This document shows positions 1 through 12,200 of a stretch of DNA of 64,000 bases, in pieces. The notes below the pieces were generated by a model. It saw only the letters and a list, made by a program, of their open reading frames with translations, made no database searches and was not told where the DNA came from. Origin of the DNA: Brachionus manjavacas (lineage: Eukaryota > Rotifera > Eurotatoria > Ploima > Brachionidae); the NCBI GenBank assembly GCA_019054805.1, contig JAHQIY010000017.1, positions 620,001 to 684,000 on the forward strand. Reading direction: 5' to 3'. Numbering within the stretch: the first letter of the stretch is position 1; each line of letters starts with the position of its first letter. Position numbers and translations under genes: made by a program.

Positions 1-174
1 GGTTTTGAGTGTTAGTCTTTTCGAAACAATATTTTTTAAAATTTTTTTATAGTTTATAATGAGCAAATAAAGAATTTTGTTAAATTAATTTTGATAGATA
101 AAACCATGCGCTTAAATACAAACTTGTTTAGCAAAAACTTAAAAATTAGAATAAATTTTTTATAAAAATAAAAA

Positions 175-981
175 ATGAAAAATTCAAAAAATTCCGAAGA
201 GAACGAAAATTGTGCCAAAAGACTTAAAACTGAGCAAAATTCATCAAGTCATTCAGAGTCTGAGCACGACGAACATGATGATATTACATCTACGCTTCAA
301 TTAGAAAATGATTTAAAATCAAAAATAACCAAAAATCCTTTTGCCAGAAAGGAAACAAAGCGTTTGATTGTTGTTTTAGAAAATGCTTGTTTGGAAACGG
401 TAAAAATTGGAAAGATTTACGAATTACTCAATTGTGACCGCCATAAACAATATATTATAAAGCATAAAAAAGATCCATCTCAGTGTAGACCTGACATTTT
501 GCACCAATGTTTGCTAATGCTCTTTGACAGTCCATTGAACAGAGCCAACTTATTACAAGTATATGTTCACTCACAGAAAAATGTGTTAATCGAAATCAAT
601 CCACAGACTCGTATACCTCGTACTTTTGACAGATTTTCTGGTCTTATGGTTCAATTGTTGCATAAATTAAGCATCCGCGCGGCCGATACCTCCCAAAAAT
701 TGATCAAAGTCATAAAAAACCCGATTACTGATCATCTCCCGGTCGGATGTCCTAAGTACACAATGTCTTTCCATGCGGAAAAAGTAGTTAATGTAAGCGA
801 GTTTGCTACAAATCACCCAGATGATCAGCCAGTTGTAGTTGTTATTGGTGCCATGGCAAAAGGATCAGTTGATGTCGACTATACAGATAAAATGTTGTCT
901 ATATCAAACTATCCTCTATCAGCTGCTATTACATGCTCCAAATTTTGCACTGCTTTTGAGGATAAATGGAAAATTTTATAA
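175..981 (+). CDS. EMG1: EMG1/NEP1, rRNA small-subunit pseudouridine N1-methyltransferase
   Basis: The single-exon 268-residue protein matches the NEP1/EMG1 family along its length. These SPOUT-fold enzymes use S-adenosylmethionine to methylate N1 of a hypermodified pseudouridine in 18S rRNA and help assemble the SSU processome in the nucleolus. Residues 1-55 are a charged, low-complexity tail rich in Glu, Ser and Asp. The conserved core follows: LIVVLENACLETVK, the RPDILHQCLLMLFDSPLN block and the IPRTFDRFSGLMVQLL block. The C-terminal knot region carries VVVVIGAMAKG and ISNYPLSAA. The family is usually 240-255 residues, so the extra length is the N-terminal tail. The start is the first ATG after an A-rich leader, and a poly(A) signal (984-989) overlaps the stop region. 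NOP58, another SSU biogenesis factor, is the next gene on the same strand. Confidence 0.95.
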   Translation: MKNSKNSEENENCAKRLKTEQNSSSHSESEHDEHDDITSTLQLENDLKSKITKNPFARKETKRLIVVLENACLETVKIGKIYELLNCDRHKQYIIKHKKDPSQCRPDILHQCLLMLFDSPLNRANLLQVYVHSQKNVLIEINPQTRIPRTFDRFSGLMVQLLHKLSIRAADTSQKLIKVIKNPITDHLPVGCPKYTMSFHAEKVVNVSEFATNHPDDQPVVVVIGAMAKGSVDVDYTDKMLSISNYPLSAAITCSKFCTAFEDKWKIL

Positions 982-2009
982 ATAATAAAAATAAATAAAT
1001 TTTAAAATATACATTTTTAAGTCTCTTAAAAAAAATTCTCTCGTTTTTTGTTCCTGAATTTTCTTTTTAGCAAGCACTCACTGATTTTCAAAATCTTGTT
1101 TTCAAGAAAAAGAAAATAAATTGCTTATTCGATGTTAAATAAGTTACTTTCTTTTAAATATATAATAGAAAATTTTTATTTTATTTTAAATTTTTATGAT
1201 TACTATTCAAAGGCCTTTTTTTTTTAGTTAAGGACTAAAAGGGTTCAAAACCCCCTGAATTTAGATTTACTTTTTGATTAAAATAAATTTGATTATTTAT
1301 TCAAAATATGTTTAAAAACGTTTCATTTTGAAAAAAATGTTCATTTTAATTTTTATTATACTTTCAAAAAATATTAATTGAATTTAAATAAAGGAAAATC
1401 AAATCTATTTAATCAAAATTCCCATTCTTTGGTCGTAACAACCTTTTAAAAAGATTTGAAAACAATCTTCCCTAAACCCTTTATTGGGACTCAAAAGCAG
1501 TGGAAAATTCTTGAGTAGAGCTCGATTTACATAGTCTAATTTTTTTCAGATAGTGTTGATGACTCAGGCTTAGAGCTTGATGAGCAATTTTTAAAAGCAA
1601 TTTGAGTTTTAGCCTATACGCTTTTATTTACCATTTCTAATTTCTTGGCTTAAATTTTCCAATCATGCTTAATCCATAAATTATTGACCACATTACTTTG
1701 AGCGGAAAAATTGAGAAAAGCGTCTTTCGTCGACATATGGCTCAAAAAAGTGTAATCTAAAAAAGGAATTATTTAATTCAAGTAGATTTTGAAATTTAAT
1801 AGTAGCAGTGCCGATTTGACACGTGGCTTTCTGGTAATTTTACGTAAAATTATTTTGTAACAAAAAGTGAATTTACGGAAAATTACGTAAATTTTTTTAA
1901 AATAGAAAAATGAAAAGGCTCAATTTACTAATTTTTACGTAAATTTAGATAAAAAAAGTAAAATATGGTAAAAAAGAAGTATTCATTCTAAAATTAAACT
2001 AGCTTATTC
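982..2009. other. Intergenic, AT-rich
   Basis: No coding stretch is recognisable. The right part (1805-1960) starts with CAGTGCCG and holds several TTTACGTAAA-like palindromes, so it may include the decayed end of the mariner fossil that follows. Confidence 0.4.
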
Positions 2010-2580
2010 TTAATCATTTTGAGGATCATTTGCTCTGATAATTCTTTTCAATTCATTCCAAACCATTTCTTTTGGATTTAGATCTGGTGAGTAAGAGGCA
2101 CTAAAACCATGATATTGAATCAAAATTTTGCAATCATATCTTATTATTTATAAACTTTATTCTAACCCAGTTAATGTTTTTTTATCTAAAAAGGTTGTAT
2201 GACTTGTGTTTAGGATCATTATGTTGATGAAGTTTAAAATTTTCATTTAAATTAGAAGCAGCATACGGAAATAAATATTTTGCCAAAATATCTCTAACTA
2301 AAAATTGATCCATATTTTCTTAAAATACCTTTTTAATTTAGAAATAATATCAAAAGAACAAAATTTTTTTAAAAAATAAAATAAACTGCGAATTCTTTAA
2401 TTCCTATACGAGATATCCCACCCCAGATATGAATTTTTCTCTTAAAATTAGATGTACATGGTATTGCTTATGGTTTAGATGAGAAAAGTCTCAAATGATT
2501 TGTAGACTTATCAGAAACTATAATGCTTGTTTAATCTACAAAAAAATAATCATCAAAATCACTTATTTATGTCTTAGACA
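2010..2580 (-). pseudogene. Tc1/mariner transposase fossil
   Basis: Read on the minus strand, conceptual pieces in more than one frame give the catalytic half of a Tc1/mariner transposase. In order these are VSDKSTNHLRLFS (first Asp region), IHIWGGISRIGIKEF, LHQHNDPKHKSYN (second Asp) and SPDLNPKEMVWNELKRII (third acidic region). Stops and frameshifts lie between them, so the gene is dead. The DNA-binding N-terminus was not found. The order and spacing fit a DD34-type DDE transposase. Clear terminal inverted repeats could not be fixed, although CAGTGCCG at about 1806 resembles the end of the MITE at 23079. Confidence 0.85.
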
Positions 2581-3314
2581 CAAATTAAACGAGCTAAATT
2601 ACGAAAATTTACGTCAATAAAAATATTTTCAATCAAAAATGATTTAATCTTTTATTAAAATATAATAATTGTTATAAATATATTGAACAAAGAGCAAAAT
2701 AAGTATCAAAAAGGGTCGAAAAAAACCCTTAAGCCTTTAGGTGTTAAATTAAAAATTAAATTATCATCTAGATCATTGTTAAATTTCAAGTTAACAAAAT
2801 TAAATAATTAAAATCAAGAAAAACTATAATGAAAATACAATTTTTCAAAAAGTCAAAATTTTTTGTTTTTTAAAAATTAACATAACTATTTAATATTTGG
2901 CATCATTTTTGATATTTTAATAAAATTTAAAAAACGGGCTCTTCTAACCATAAACTTGAGTCCCTTTTGAAAAAGTTACCTTCTAATTAAATTCTGATTA
3001 AAATGATTTATTTCATTTCTCTCAAAAAAATTCAAAAAGGGTCAAAAAATATTCAATTTTTTACTATTTAACTAAAAATTTTTAAGCTAAGTTTTGCAAT
3101 TGTCTAAAAAAATTAAAAAAAAAACGCATGTTACAAATTAAAAATTTATCCTTTATTCAAACTTATTTTGCATTCACTTCTATATATATACAAGCGAATA
3201 AAAAAACTTTAACAAAAATAATAATTTTTTTCATTTTTAAAAATTTCAAAATAAAAAACAAAGATCCACGAGTTTGAATAAAAAAAAAATAAATTTTAAA
3301 AATTATTCTAGAGA
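2581..3314. other. Intergenic, upstream of NOP58
   Basis: AT-rich sequence with homopolymer runs and no coding signal. A TATATATATA run at 3181-3190 lies about 125 bp before the NOP58 ATG and could be its TATA element; this is weak evidence in such AT-rich DNA. Confidence 0.4.
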
Positions 3315-4728
3315 ATGTTAGTTTTATTTGAAACAGCTGCCGGCTACGCCGTGTTCAAGCTGCTGAACGAAAAAAAACTCCAAGAAACCGACAACCTCTA
3401 CTTGGATTTTCAAACACCTGAAAAAGCCAACAAACTCCTCCAGCTACAGCACTTTCAAAAATTCGATGACACCACAATCGCTTTGGCAGCCATTACGGGC
3501 TCAATAGAGGGCAAAATTCCCAAACCTCTAAAAAAATTGCTTAAAAAAATCGCCGACGACGAACAAGAAACTTTGTTGGTCGCGGACGCCAAACTAGGAA
3601 GTTCTATCAAAGATAAATTCAACATCAACTGCGTCAGCAACAACAGTGTCCAAGATTTGATGCGGTTAATCCGCGGTCAGATGGAAAGTTTGATTAAAGT
3701 GCCCGAGAAGGAAATCGCCGCCATGAGAATCGGTCTGGCGCACAGTCTTTCCCGCTACAAGCTAAAATTCTCACCAGACAAGGTCGACACAATGATTGTG
3801 CAAGCCATTTCGCTTCTAGACGACTTGGACAAAGAGCTAAACAACTACATCATGCGATGCAAAGAATGGTACGGCTGGCACTTTCCCGAACTGTCCAAAA
3901 TAATCCAAGACAACATAGCCTACTGTAAGACTATAAAAAAAGTTGGCTACAAAACAAATGCCATTAAAACAGAACTGAACGACATTCTGCCCGAAGATGT
4001 CGAGTCAAAAGTCAAAGAGGCTGCCGAGGTGTCCATGGGTACTGAGATATCCGAGGAGGATTTGTCCAATATAACAAATCTGTGCGACCAAGTCCTAGAA
4101 ATTTCTGACTACAGAAATCAATTGTATGAGTATTTGAAGAATAGAATGATGGCAGTGGCACCAAATTTGACCGCTTTGGTCGGCGAGCTGGTCGGCGCCA
4201 GACTGATCGCTCATGCCGGATCTCTACTCAATCTAGCCAAGCACCCTTCTTCTACTGTGCAGATTCTAGGAGCTGAGAAAGCGCTGTTCAGAGCCATGAA
4301 GACAAAGCATGACACTCCTAAGTATGGTCTGATCTACCATGCCAGTTTGGTCGGTCAGTCTGGTGCCAAGTACAAGGGTAAGGTGTCGAGAATGTTGGCT
4401 GCCAAGGCCGCTTTGGCCATTAGGGTTGACGCTCTAGGGGAAGACAACAACTGTAATATGGGAATTGAACAGCGCGCTGTTCTAGAAAAACGATTGCAGC
4501 AGCTCGAACAAGGAATTGTAAGCTTAGATAGTTGATTGAGAAAAAAGGAAAATTAATTTTGTTATTTAGATAAAAAAAATAAGTGGTACTGGTAAACAAA
4601 AGGCAAAGTTTGAAAAATATTCGATGAAAAGAGAAGCGCCGAGAGACGAGGCTAATGAGGCTATGGATGCCGATGAGTCAACTATACCAAAGTCTTCGGC
4701 TCATGGAAAGAAAAGAAAATTTGATTAG
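3315..4728 (+). CDS. NOP58: NOP58, box C/D snoRNP core protein
   Basis: Two exons, 3315-4517 and 4570-4728, are joined across a 52-bp GTAAGC...TTTAG intron in phase 0, giving 453 residues. The protein begins MLVLFETAAGYAVFK, typical of NOP58. It has the NOP5 N-terminal domain (about 1-65), a coiled-coil middle with YGWHFPEL, and the Nop RNA-binding domain with APNLTALVGELVGARLIAHA, then GLIYHASLVGQ. NOP58 binds 15.5K/SNU13 and fibrillarin in box C/D snoRNPs that guide rRNA 2'-O-methylation. Exon 2 supplies the conserved SGTGKQKAKFEKY segment and a short basic tail ending KKRKFD. Yeast and human NOP58 have about 510-530 residues because of a long lysine/acidic tail, which here is cut to roughly 35 residues. 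Codon use is GC-richer than the surroundings, as expected for a strongly expressed gene. A poly(A) signal lies at 4755-4760. Confidence 0.96.
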
Positions 4729-6285
4729 ATTTAGTTGAATTTTTTTTATTAAATAATAAAAAATAAAAAATAAATAGTTCTTTTTGTTTAAAGTTTAGTT
4801 TTTATTTTTTTGTTTCAATTTTTTTGTTGTGTCAAATTTATCGCTTTGCCACTTGGTTCAGTTCAATGAAGAATTTTAAATTTTATCTTTAAATTCTTTA
4901 AATAAATTTCAATTGAAATGTGATTCAACTTTATTTAGCTTTGTTTAGAATGTCTCTTTTTAAAATTAGAAATTTTAAATTTTAATTTAAGATAACACTT
5001 TTACACACATCTTTTTAATATCTTATCGCTTGATGTTTTACAAAAAAAATCATTATGATGTTAATTGAATAATAAACCATTATTAGACCTAACACGTCCA
5101 TAAATTTTAAGTATTTATTTTTAAAAATTTTCAAAACCATTTGAATATTTAATATTAAAAATTTTAAATGAAATTTTAATTTCATCTGTATTTATACTAA
5201 ATGTTTGAATACAACTTTTAGGATATTGTGGGACAAATAAAAGGTATTTGAATGTTTTTAAAATTCATTTTCTTCAGAAAATGATACCAAAGAACTTCTT
5301 TTGTCATTTCTTTTAAAGAAGTGTTAAGGTTACAAAAATAACAACAAAATTCTTAAATAAGATTTGTTCCACGACATTGTTGGCACACAATACTGTTTTT
5401 TCAGCAAAACGAATAGTGTTGGTATTTGGGTGAAATTTTTAAAAGTATTTTCCTTATATTGTTTCCGTATGATTATCTTTGTGTAAAAATCCAATTTTTC
5501 AAGAACCATCAGCAATTTTTCTTGCGGTAAACTTTTGATAAATGTTCAAGCTGTAAACTAGCTACATTTTGGGTTAATTTTAAACTTTTCTGCTAAATAC
5601 CTCCTCATCAACAGTGAAAATACAACTTCGTTTTTAATCTCGAAAAAAAATGCGCTTTTCTCTCCCAGATTGTAAAGGAAAATGTCCTGGGTATCACCAA
5701 TTTTGTTCGAAAAATGAGAAAATCATTTTTTTTCAAGTAAATATTGTAGTGTTTGCAAGATACTATTTTATAAAAAAAAAAGTAATAGTTGCAGTATTTA
5801 CTGTTGGAATTAGTGTTGGATACGGTGAAAACAAAACAGTCCAATACACGGATGGTTTTTGGCGGTCAGCCAGGTGTTCTTTTTTACGGCAAAAAATACG
5901 GACAAAAAAAGACGGCCAAGTTTTTGGTGATTGGCGACATAAATTGATAGATTTTTTGAAAAAATTAATTTTTAAATTAAAAAAAATAAAAAAATTTTTT
6001 TAAATCCAATCAATCATTAAAAAAAGTTTATGAATTAATTTAAGTAATTAAATATAATTCCGTATTTGATTCGAAAAGCAAATGTGATAAAAACTTTTTG
6101 ACGTCTTTATTAATTTATAAAATTAAAATTAATTGAAAAAAACTTTATTTTTTTTTAAATTTGCTAAACTACTTTTATCTAAATTTAATTTTATCTAATT
6201 AGCCATACTAAAAAATTTTAGTTTAACATCCAAATAATTAATATACTAAAACTCATTTAATTATAATCCTTTTGTCAACTGTCAA
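4729..6285. other. Convergent intergenic region between NOP58 and NUP210
   Basis: AT-rich with no gene recognised. At 5808-5819 it carries AATTAGTGTTGG followed by a run of CGG-containing bits; the same motif starts hairpin-rich repeats at 27807, 53768 and 61005. Short open frames at 5330-6003 show no family resemblance. Confidence 0.4.
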
Positions 6286-9200
6286 TTACTGGTTGTTATT
6301 ATTTGGCCATAATTTGTAGTAAGCAAATATACCTAAGAAAATAAAAAATAAACTAGCTAATAATTTTGTAATTTTTAAATTTTTTTTTATCAAATTTTTA
6401 ACTTTTGAACATCTTCCTAATTCTTTCTCTTCTTCTTTTGGTAATTTTTGCTCAAAATCTTCTCTAACTAGTTGAATTGGAATTTGCTCTAGTTGCTGAG
6501 ACTGAATCTCCAATATTTGAACATATAATTTTCCATAGTTTGTTTTCAAAATTTGAAAAAATTCATCAAAATCCAAATTTGACTCTTTCTCAACCTTATA
6601 AATGATCGTAAAATCTTTAGACTCTACCTCTTTTATAGATATCAGCCTTGGTATGTTTGTAGTTACTTTTATATTTGGTTTCATAAAACTTGTCAGCTTT
6701 ATTACCAAATTCGAGTTTGACTTTTTATTTAAGTCGATTATTGTTGATTGTGCATAAAAAGCAGGTACAAATTTAAAAACATGAAATCTGGGATCAATTT
6801 GGTTCCATTTCTTATTTCTGGGAAAAATTTCAAATTTTATTTGATCAGGCTCGTGCTTCAAATGATTTGACAAAATGGAACTATCAGAATTACTTAACAT
6901 TAAATCGTATAGAGCTCTGTCTGAATTAGGCTCAAAAATGACCTTACAAATCCAATTTTTGTTTTTGAACAAAACCTTAGTTTTAATCAATCGGTCTAGA
7001 TAGCTTATATGCTCGCCATTTGCATTGTACAAAGTGGCGTGACAATCAAAAGGGCTCAAGTCCTCGGTGTAAACACACTCGAATTCATTACTACACTCAG
7101 CAATAACTCCATATGGATTGAGGGTAAATGCGGCATGATCAGTCGCTTTTGGGGTTCCATCGAAATTTAATGCATTGGTCAAAATATTGTCCTTATCTAA
7201 AACAAATTAATTTAATTTCAATGTTAAGATGAGTATAAATAGCATCGAGGTGCCACTTTTCACTTTTGGGAATAGATTTTAATTCTATGGTTTAAAAAAA
7301 AACTCTTTAATTTGCAGATAAAATGCACAGTTTGTCTCTAGATTTAAATTTTTGTTCATGACCAGATAACAAAGGGTGAAAAGTATTAATCTTAAGATTA
7401 ACAAAATAAAACCTTTACGAACAATTTTCTATTCAAATTTTGCTCCAAACTTTATACTTCTCTGAACGATTAGATAGAAGTAATGTGAAATTTTATACAC
7501 AGGCTATTTTTTTTCTAATCTAAAAAAATAATTATCAACTAAATCATAAAAAAATCGGATAATAAGAAGTAAGTCTATAATTTTAAAATATCTATTAAGG
7601 TTAGATAAAATTTTTTTTTAAAAAACCTTAAATAAGCAGCTTTAAAATTTGCCATTAAACTAAGGTCTAGTAATCTAAATGAAGTAATTAATAAAGCTTT
7701 ATAATCATGAAGTATTAATAATTAATTATATTAGATTTAATAATTAATTTTTAAATGTTTTTGGTTTAATTAATCAGATTAATGACCTTAATGATAAAAA
7801 TATATGATTTTTTTTTATTTTAAGAAAATTGAGAATTCAAGGCTCAAAATTTGACGTTATTTGATTCTTTTAATTATTTTATTTAAGTCATTATCAGAAA
7901 TATGAAAATACTTGAAATTTTAGCATAATAAAAAATTTAGGAAAATTTAGTTTTTTTTTTGGCATTAATTTTGAATGAATTATCAAAAAAATTAATTTAT
8001 ATTTTCATAATTTATATGGAATTGTATGCAGATGACTCGAAAATACTCGGCATTGTAATGTTTATGAGAGAGCAATGTTACAGAAAGATCTGAATGCAAT
8101 ATGTAAATGGATAGAAGTTTGGCGCATGGGACTGTGTGCTAAAAAATGTAAAGTAAAGCATTTCGGCAGACTAAATGAAAGGCATAAATATACACAAAAA
8201 GCAAAAGGAATGTTATACTAGCGACCACAGAGTGTGAAAAAGATCTTGGAGTAATGGTTTTATCAGATCAAAAAGTGGACCAACCAAGTGAAAAGTGCTT
8301 GTGCGAAAGCGAGTAGGGTACTTTGAATGCTAAAGCGAACGTTTTACAAGTAGAGAGGAAAGACTGTGGGTAAGATAGTATATATCCATGGTGAGACCCC
8401 ACCTAGATTGCAGGTTTGGAACCCAAGTATGAAAAGTGAAAGAAGAGTGAGAGGGGACCTGATTGAAATGTAAAAATTAGTGAATGAAATAGAAAAGGTA
8501 GGCTTGGTCAAGAATCTAGTGAATAAATCAGAAAACAAGGGACCAGCCGGGGCATTAAGAGGAAATAGCATCAGAGTCCAGAGATAAAGATTCCCAGCTC
8601 AAATTAGAAATGATTTTGCGGCTGCAGTAAGTGCGAGACATGGATTTTTCTCAAACAGAGTAGTTCCGCATTGGAATAAGTTGCCAGAAAATGTGGTGAA
8701 ATCTAAGTCAACCGCTAATTGTAAAATGGCTTTAGATAAGTTCAATGGAATCGGCTGCTACAGCTCTACACGGCCAATAGGCGGTGATGGGCTCAGACAA
8801 TCTACATGTTAGGTGTCGCAGCAAGAACTACTATTACAACTACTACTATATCCTTTTTAAATCTTCAATCCTTTCTAGCCGATATCTAAAACTTGTGCTG
8901 GGGACATTTCTGTGTAGAGCTGAGAAGCAGTTTCACAGGCCTTTAATTAAAAAAGTAATAAATAAATTAGCTTAAAATAAATTTTTTACTTGAGAAGTGA
9001 AATAATCTGTCTATAAAATTTCATAGTTCTCTGATAAAGAGAGCATGCTTTTTTTGTCACCTAAAATACCTAAAATATGGATACGGATTTTTTTAAAATT
9101 CGGATTTTATTTTAATAACGGATCATGAACTAAAAATTTTATAAAAAATTACAAAGCAAAATTTGAACCTCGTGAATCTTCACTGGAAGTGTGATTATCC

Positions 9201-12200
9201 CAGATATCTACTATTTATTGGACTAAAGCTAGCGCATGTGTATTTGGTGGAGTGGAAACATGCTTTATAAATTTGGGGCTCATTGGGTTAAGCCTTAAAC
9301 GGTTGTAAGCATTTGCCAGTGTTGGCCACTTATAATCATCATATTACCAATTATCTAATTTTGATTTTACTAAACCATTCTTCTTTTTTTTCCAGAGTTA
9401 CTTGAAAGTCATAATTCTTAAGTCAAGTCCGGACTTTAAATTTTTTTCTTTTTAAAGTCCATGTCAAAGACTTATTTTTTCACGTGACCGGAACGGTAAA
9501 AATTCAAAATTTAATTTTGGACTTAAAAAAAACTTGATTTTTAAGTCAAAGTAACTAAAATTAAAGTCCATACTTGGACTTAAATTTGGGAATTTTAAAC
9601 AACTCTGCTTTGCGTTTCTCTTAGGCAAATTGAAGTTCATGATCAAATGTAAATTTAAAATCAAAATATTTAGTTTTTGATTTAAATAAAAAGGAATTTA
9701 TATCAATTTTTTAATAATAAATGATTAAACTGTATTAAACATTATTTGTTTAATAAATAATTAGATTGAAAATTAAATGAATTTTTATCTGAAGTTAATT
9801 GAATACTTAATCAATATTTTGAAATTTGTTACCCTGAATAATCACTTATTCATCAGCTTGTCAACTGATGCACAAAGATAAGTAAGAATTATACTTGTCA
9901 CGTATCTCAGAAGTTAGACGCTTCGAAATGCTGACATATACATTAAGCACTAAGCTCACATCTTGAGTTAATTATAAGCTCGTGTTCTTGACACGAGCAT
10001 ATAGGTATAAATAAGAATTCCATTCTTAGAACTTCAGGACGTTCAATATCTTAAATAAAGCTTTTAAAGATTAAACATTGTTTATTATAAACCGGTTACA
10101 AATTTTACAATACAAAATTTAACTTTGTTTCGCCGTAATATTAATATATCAATTAAAGCGATTATTTGAGCCATAATTTAGATACCTAAATGTCGATTTT
10201 AAATTTGTCTTTGAAGTTTTGAAATAAAGATTTTAGAAGAATCAATTAAAAGTCAATTAGAGAAAAAAAGATTTTTTTTTAAAATAAAACAATAAAAATT
10301 TAATGTTTAATTTAGAAAAAAATCAAAAAAATCTAATTTTATCTTTTTATTAAGATTTTCAATAATCAATTAAATTTTGATCATTTGATTATGATCATGA
10401 ACTTCAAGTTACTTTTCTCTTAAAAGAATTCTGCCATAAGTTGAGGCTCTGAATTTTCTATTTTATAATTTTTTAGCATAAATTCAGCTTTTATTATTGT
10501 AATTTTAAAAACTCTGAGGCTGGGACTTATTCTGACTATTTGGTAATCTGTGTCTATTTAGGTATACTTTTAGCTTAAAGTAGTTAATTAAATAATTTTA
10601 CTTTTAAAATAAACATTAGCAAAATCATTAACTAAATATTCCTTGTTGTTTTCCAAAGCAATGCTACCAGACTCGAATGCAACACCAATATTACAACATG
10701 AACTCTTAGCCAATTTTATGATTGAATTTTGCTTTGACGTAAAATTACAGATTAAATCTCCGACATAAAGTTCAGAAATTTTATTTTTCAAATAACTTGT
10801 CTCTAGTCCAATAAAGTCATTTGCATGATTAGCAGACAGTTCCACAATAAGATATCCATCATTTAACATTCTCATTCGGAAAGAGTTTTTTTTTGAATCG
10901 GGCAAAAAACTAATACTGGGCTCAGCTCCGAACACATTTTGATCTATTTGAATTAATTCTACTAAGTTGTTTAGATTCACTTTTAAAGAACTTTTTGTAT
11001 TAACCACAAAAAATTCATCACCAAGATTATCATGATAAGTGACACTGAATTTTTGATCATCAACTCTAAACATTCTGTAACTAATTTCTTTTATTACAAT
11101 GAGATAATTTAAAATTTGGATTTTAGATTCGTAGTGAACGGCAGCCTGAATTCCGACAAAACTTTCTCTTCTTGGATCAGATATCTTAAGCTGACCATCG
11201 CTTGAAAGTTGAACTTTGGAAGCAGAACATTCATTTTCTTCCATACCAAACTGAAGGCTATACTTTATTTCCGGACTGAGCGAGTCATAATTTGTTCTTA
11301 ATTGCAGCATAGTTTTAGCAGTGACAAGAATTATGTTATCTGGCGGAACTTGTTGACCGAAATTGGAAAAAATTGCTGGTGCTAATATTTTCACTTCCAC
11401 AGAATCCACCAATTCTTTGTCCATGCAGAAAACACTCACTGAAACCTTTAATAGGCCAGGTTCTTTAGTTCTAACGTGCACACTGAAACCATCATTTCTA
11501 AGCATCTCTGCTAGTGACACATCATTCACTGACCATTTATACTGGATGCTTTTCGAGGTAGCAAAATAAAAAGGATTTAAATTGTTTATCAAAATGTGTA
11601 AAGGAAATTTGTTTCCTGACTTTACAGATGTCAATGGTGAGTGAATTTTGACAAATTTTGGTTCAACTATTTTAAACTGCACCGAGTCTTGGAAAAGCAC
11701 TTTTTTTGAATTGCTAAATTTGATATTTACTTTAGCTGAGCCTAGAGCCAGGCCATTGACTGTACCAATTTCATTAACTCTAATAATGCCTTTATCAAAA
11801 GTTTGATATTCTATGTTCATGTCATGAGAAAATACTGGGCCACCAGTATATCTAATTTGGTAATCTGTGTCTAAAATTATTTCTACCATTTTTGGCTCTA
11901 CTTTAATCGGTTCATATATTTCTATATTTACAGGCATACTTTTGATTACTTCATCATTATATCCAGTTTCAAAACTAATCTTTATAAAGCCTGGTTTTAA
12001 TCCAGTTAAAGAATACACTCTGACATTATCTTTTTTGTCAAATTGATTCAAAATATCTAATTTAAACAACGATAAGTCATTGTCAATTTTAGCTTCCAAA
12101 TTCATCAATTTAAAAAAGCTTGACTGAATAAAATTCCCACTTTCGTCTACAATTTGGACAAAAATTTTTATCTGTTGACCTTCTTGGACCTTGTCGTCTT

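Noticed and set aside
5608..6003. Open frames of 78 and 117 codons on opposite strands
   Set aside because: They overlap, are dominated by Lys/Phe/Asn from AT-rich DNA and match no family.
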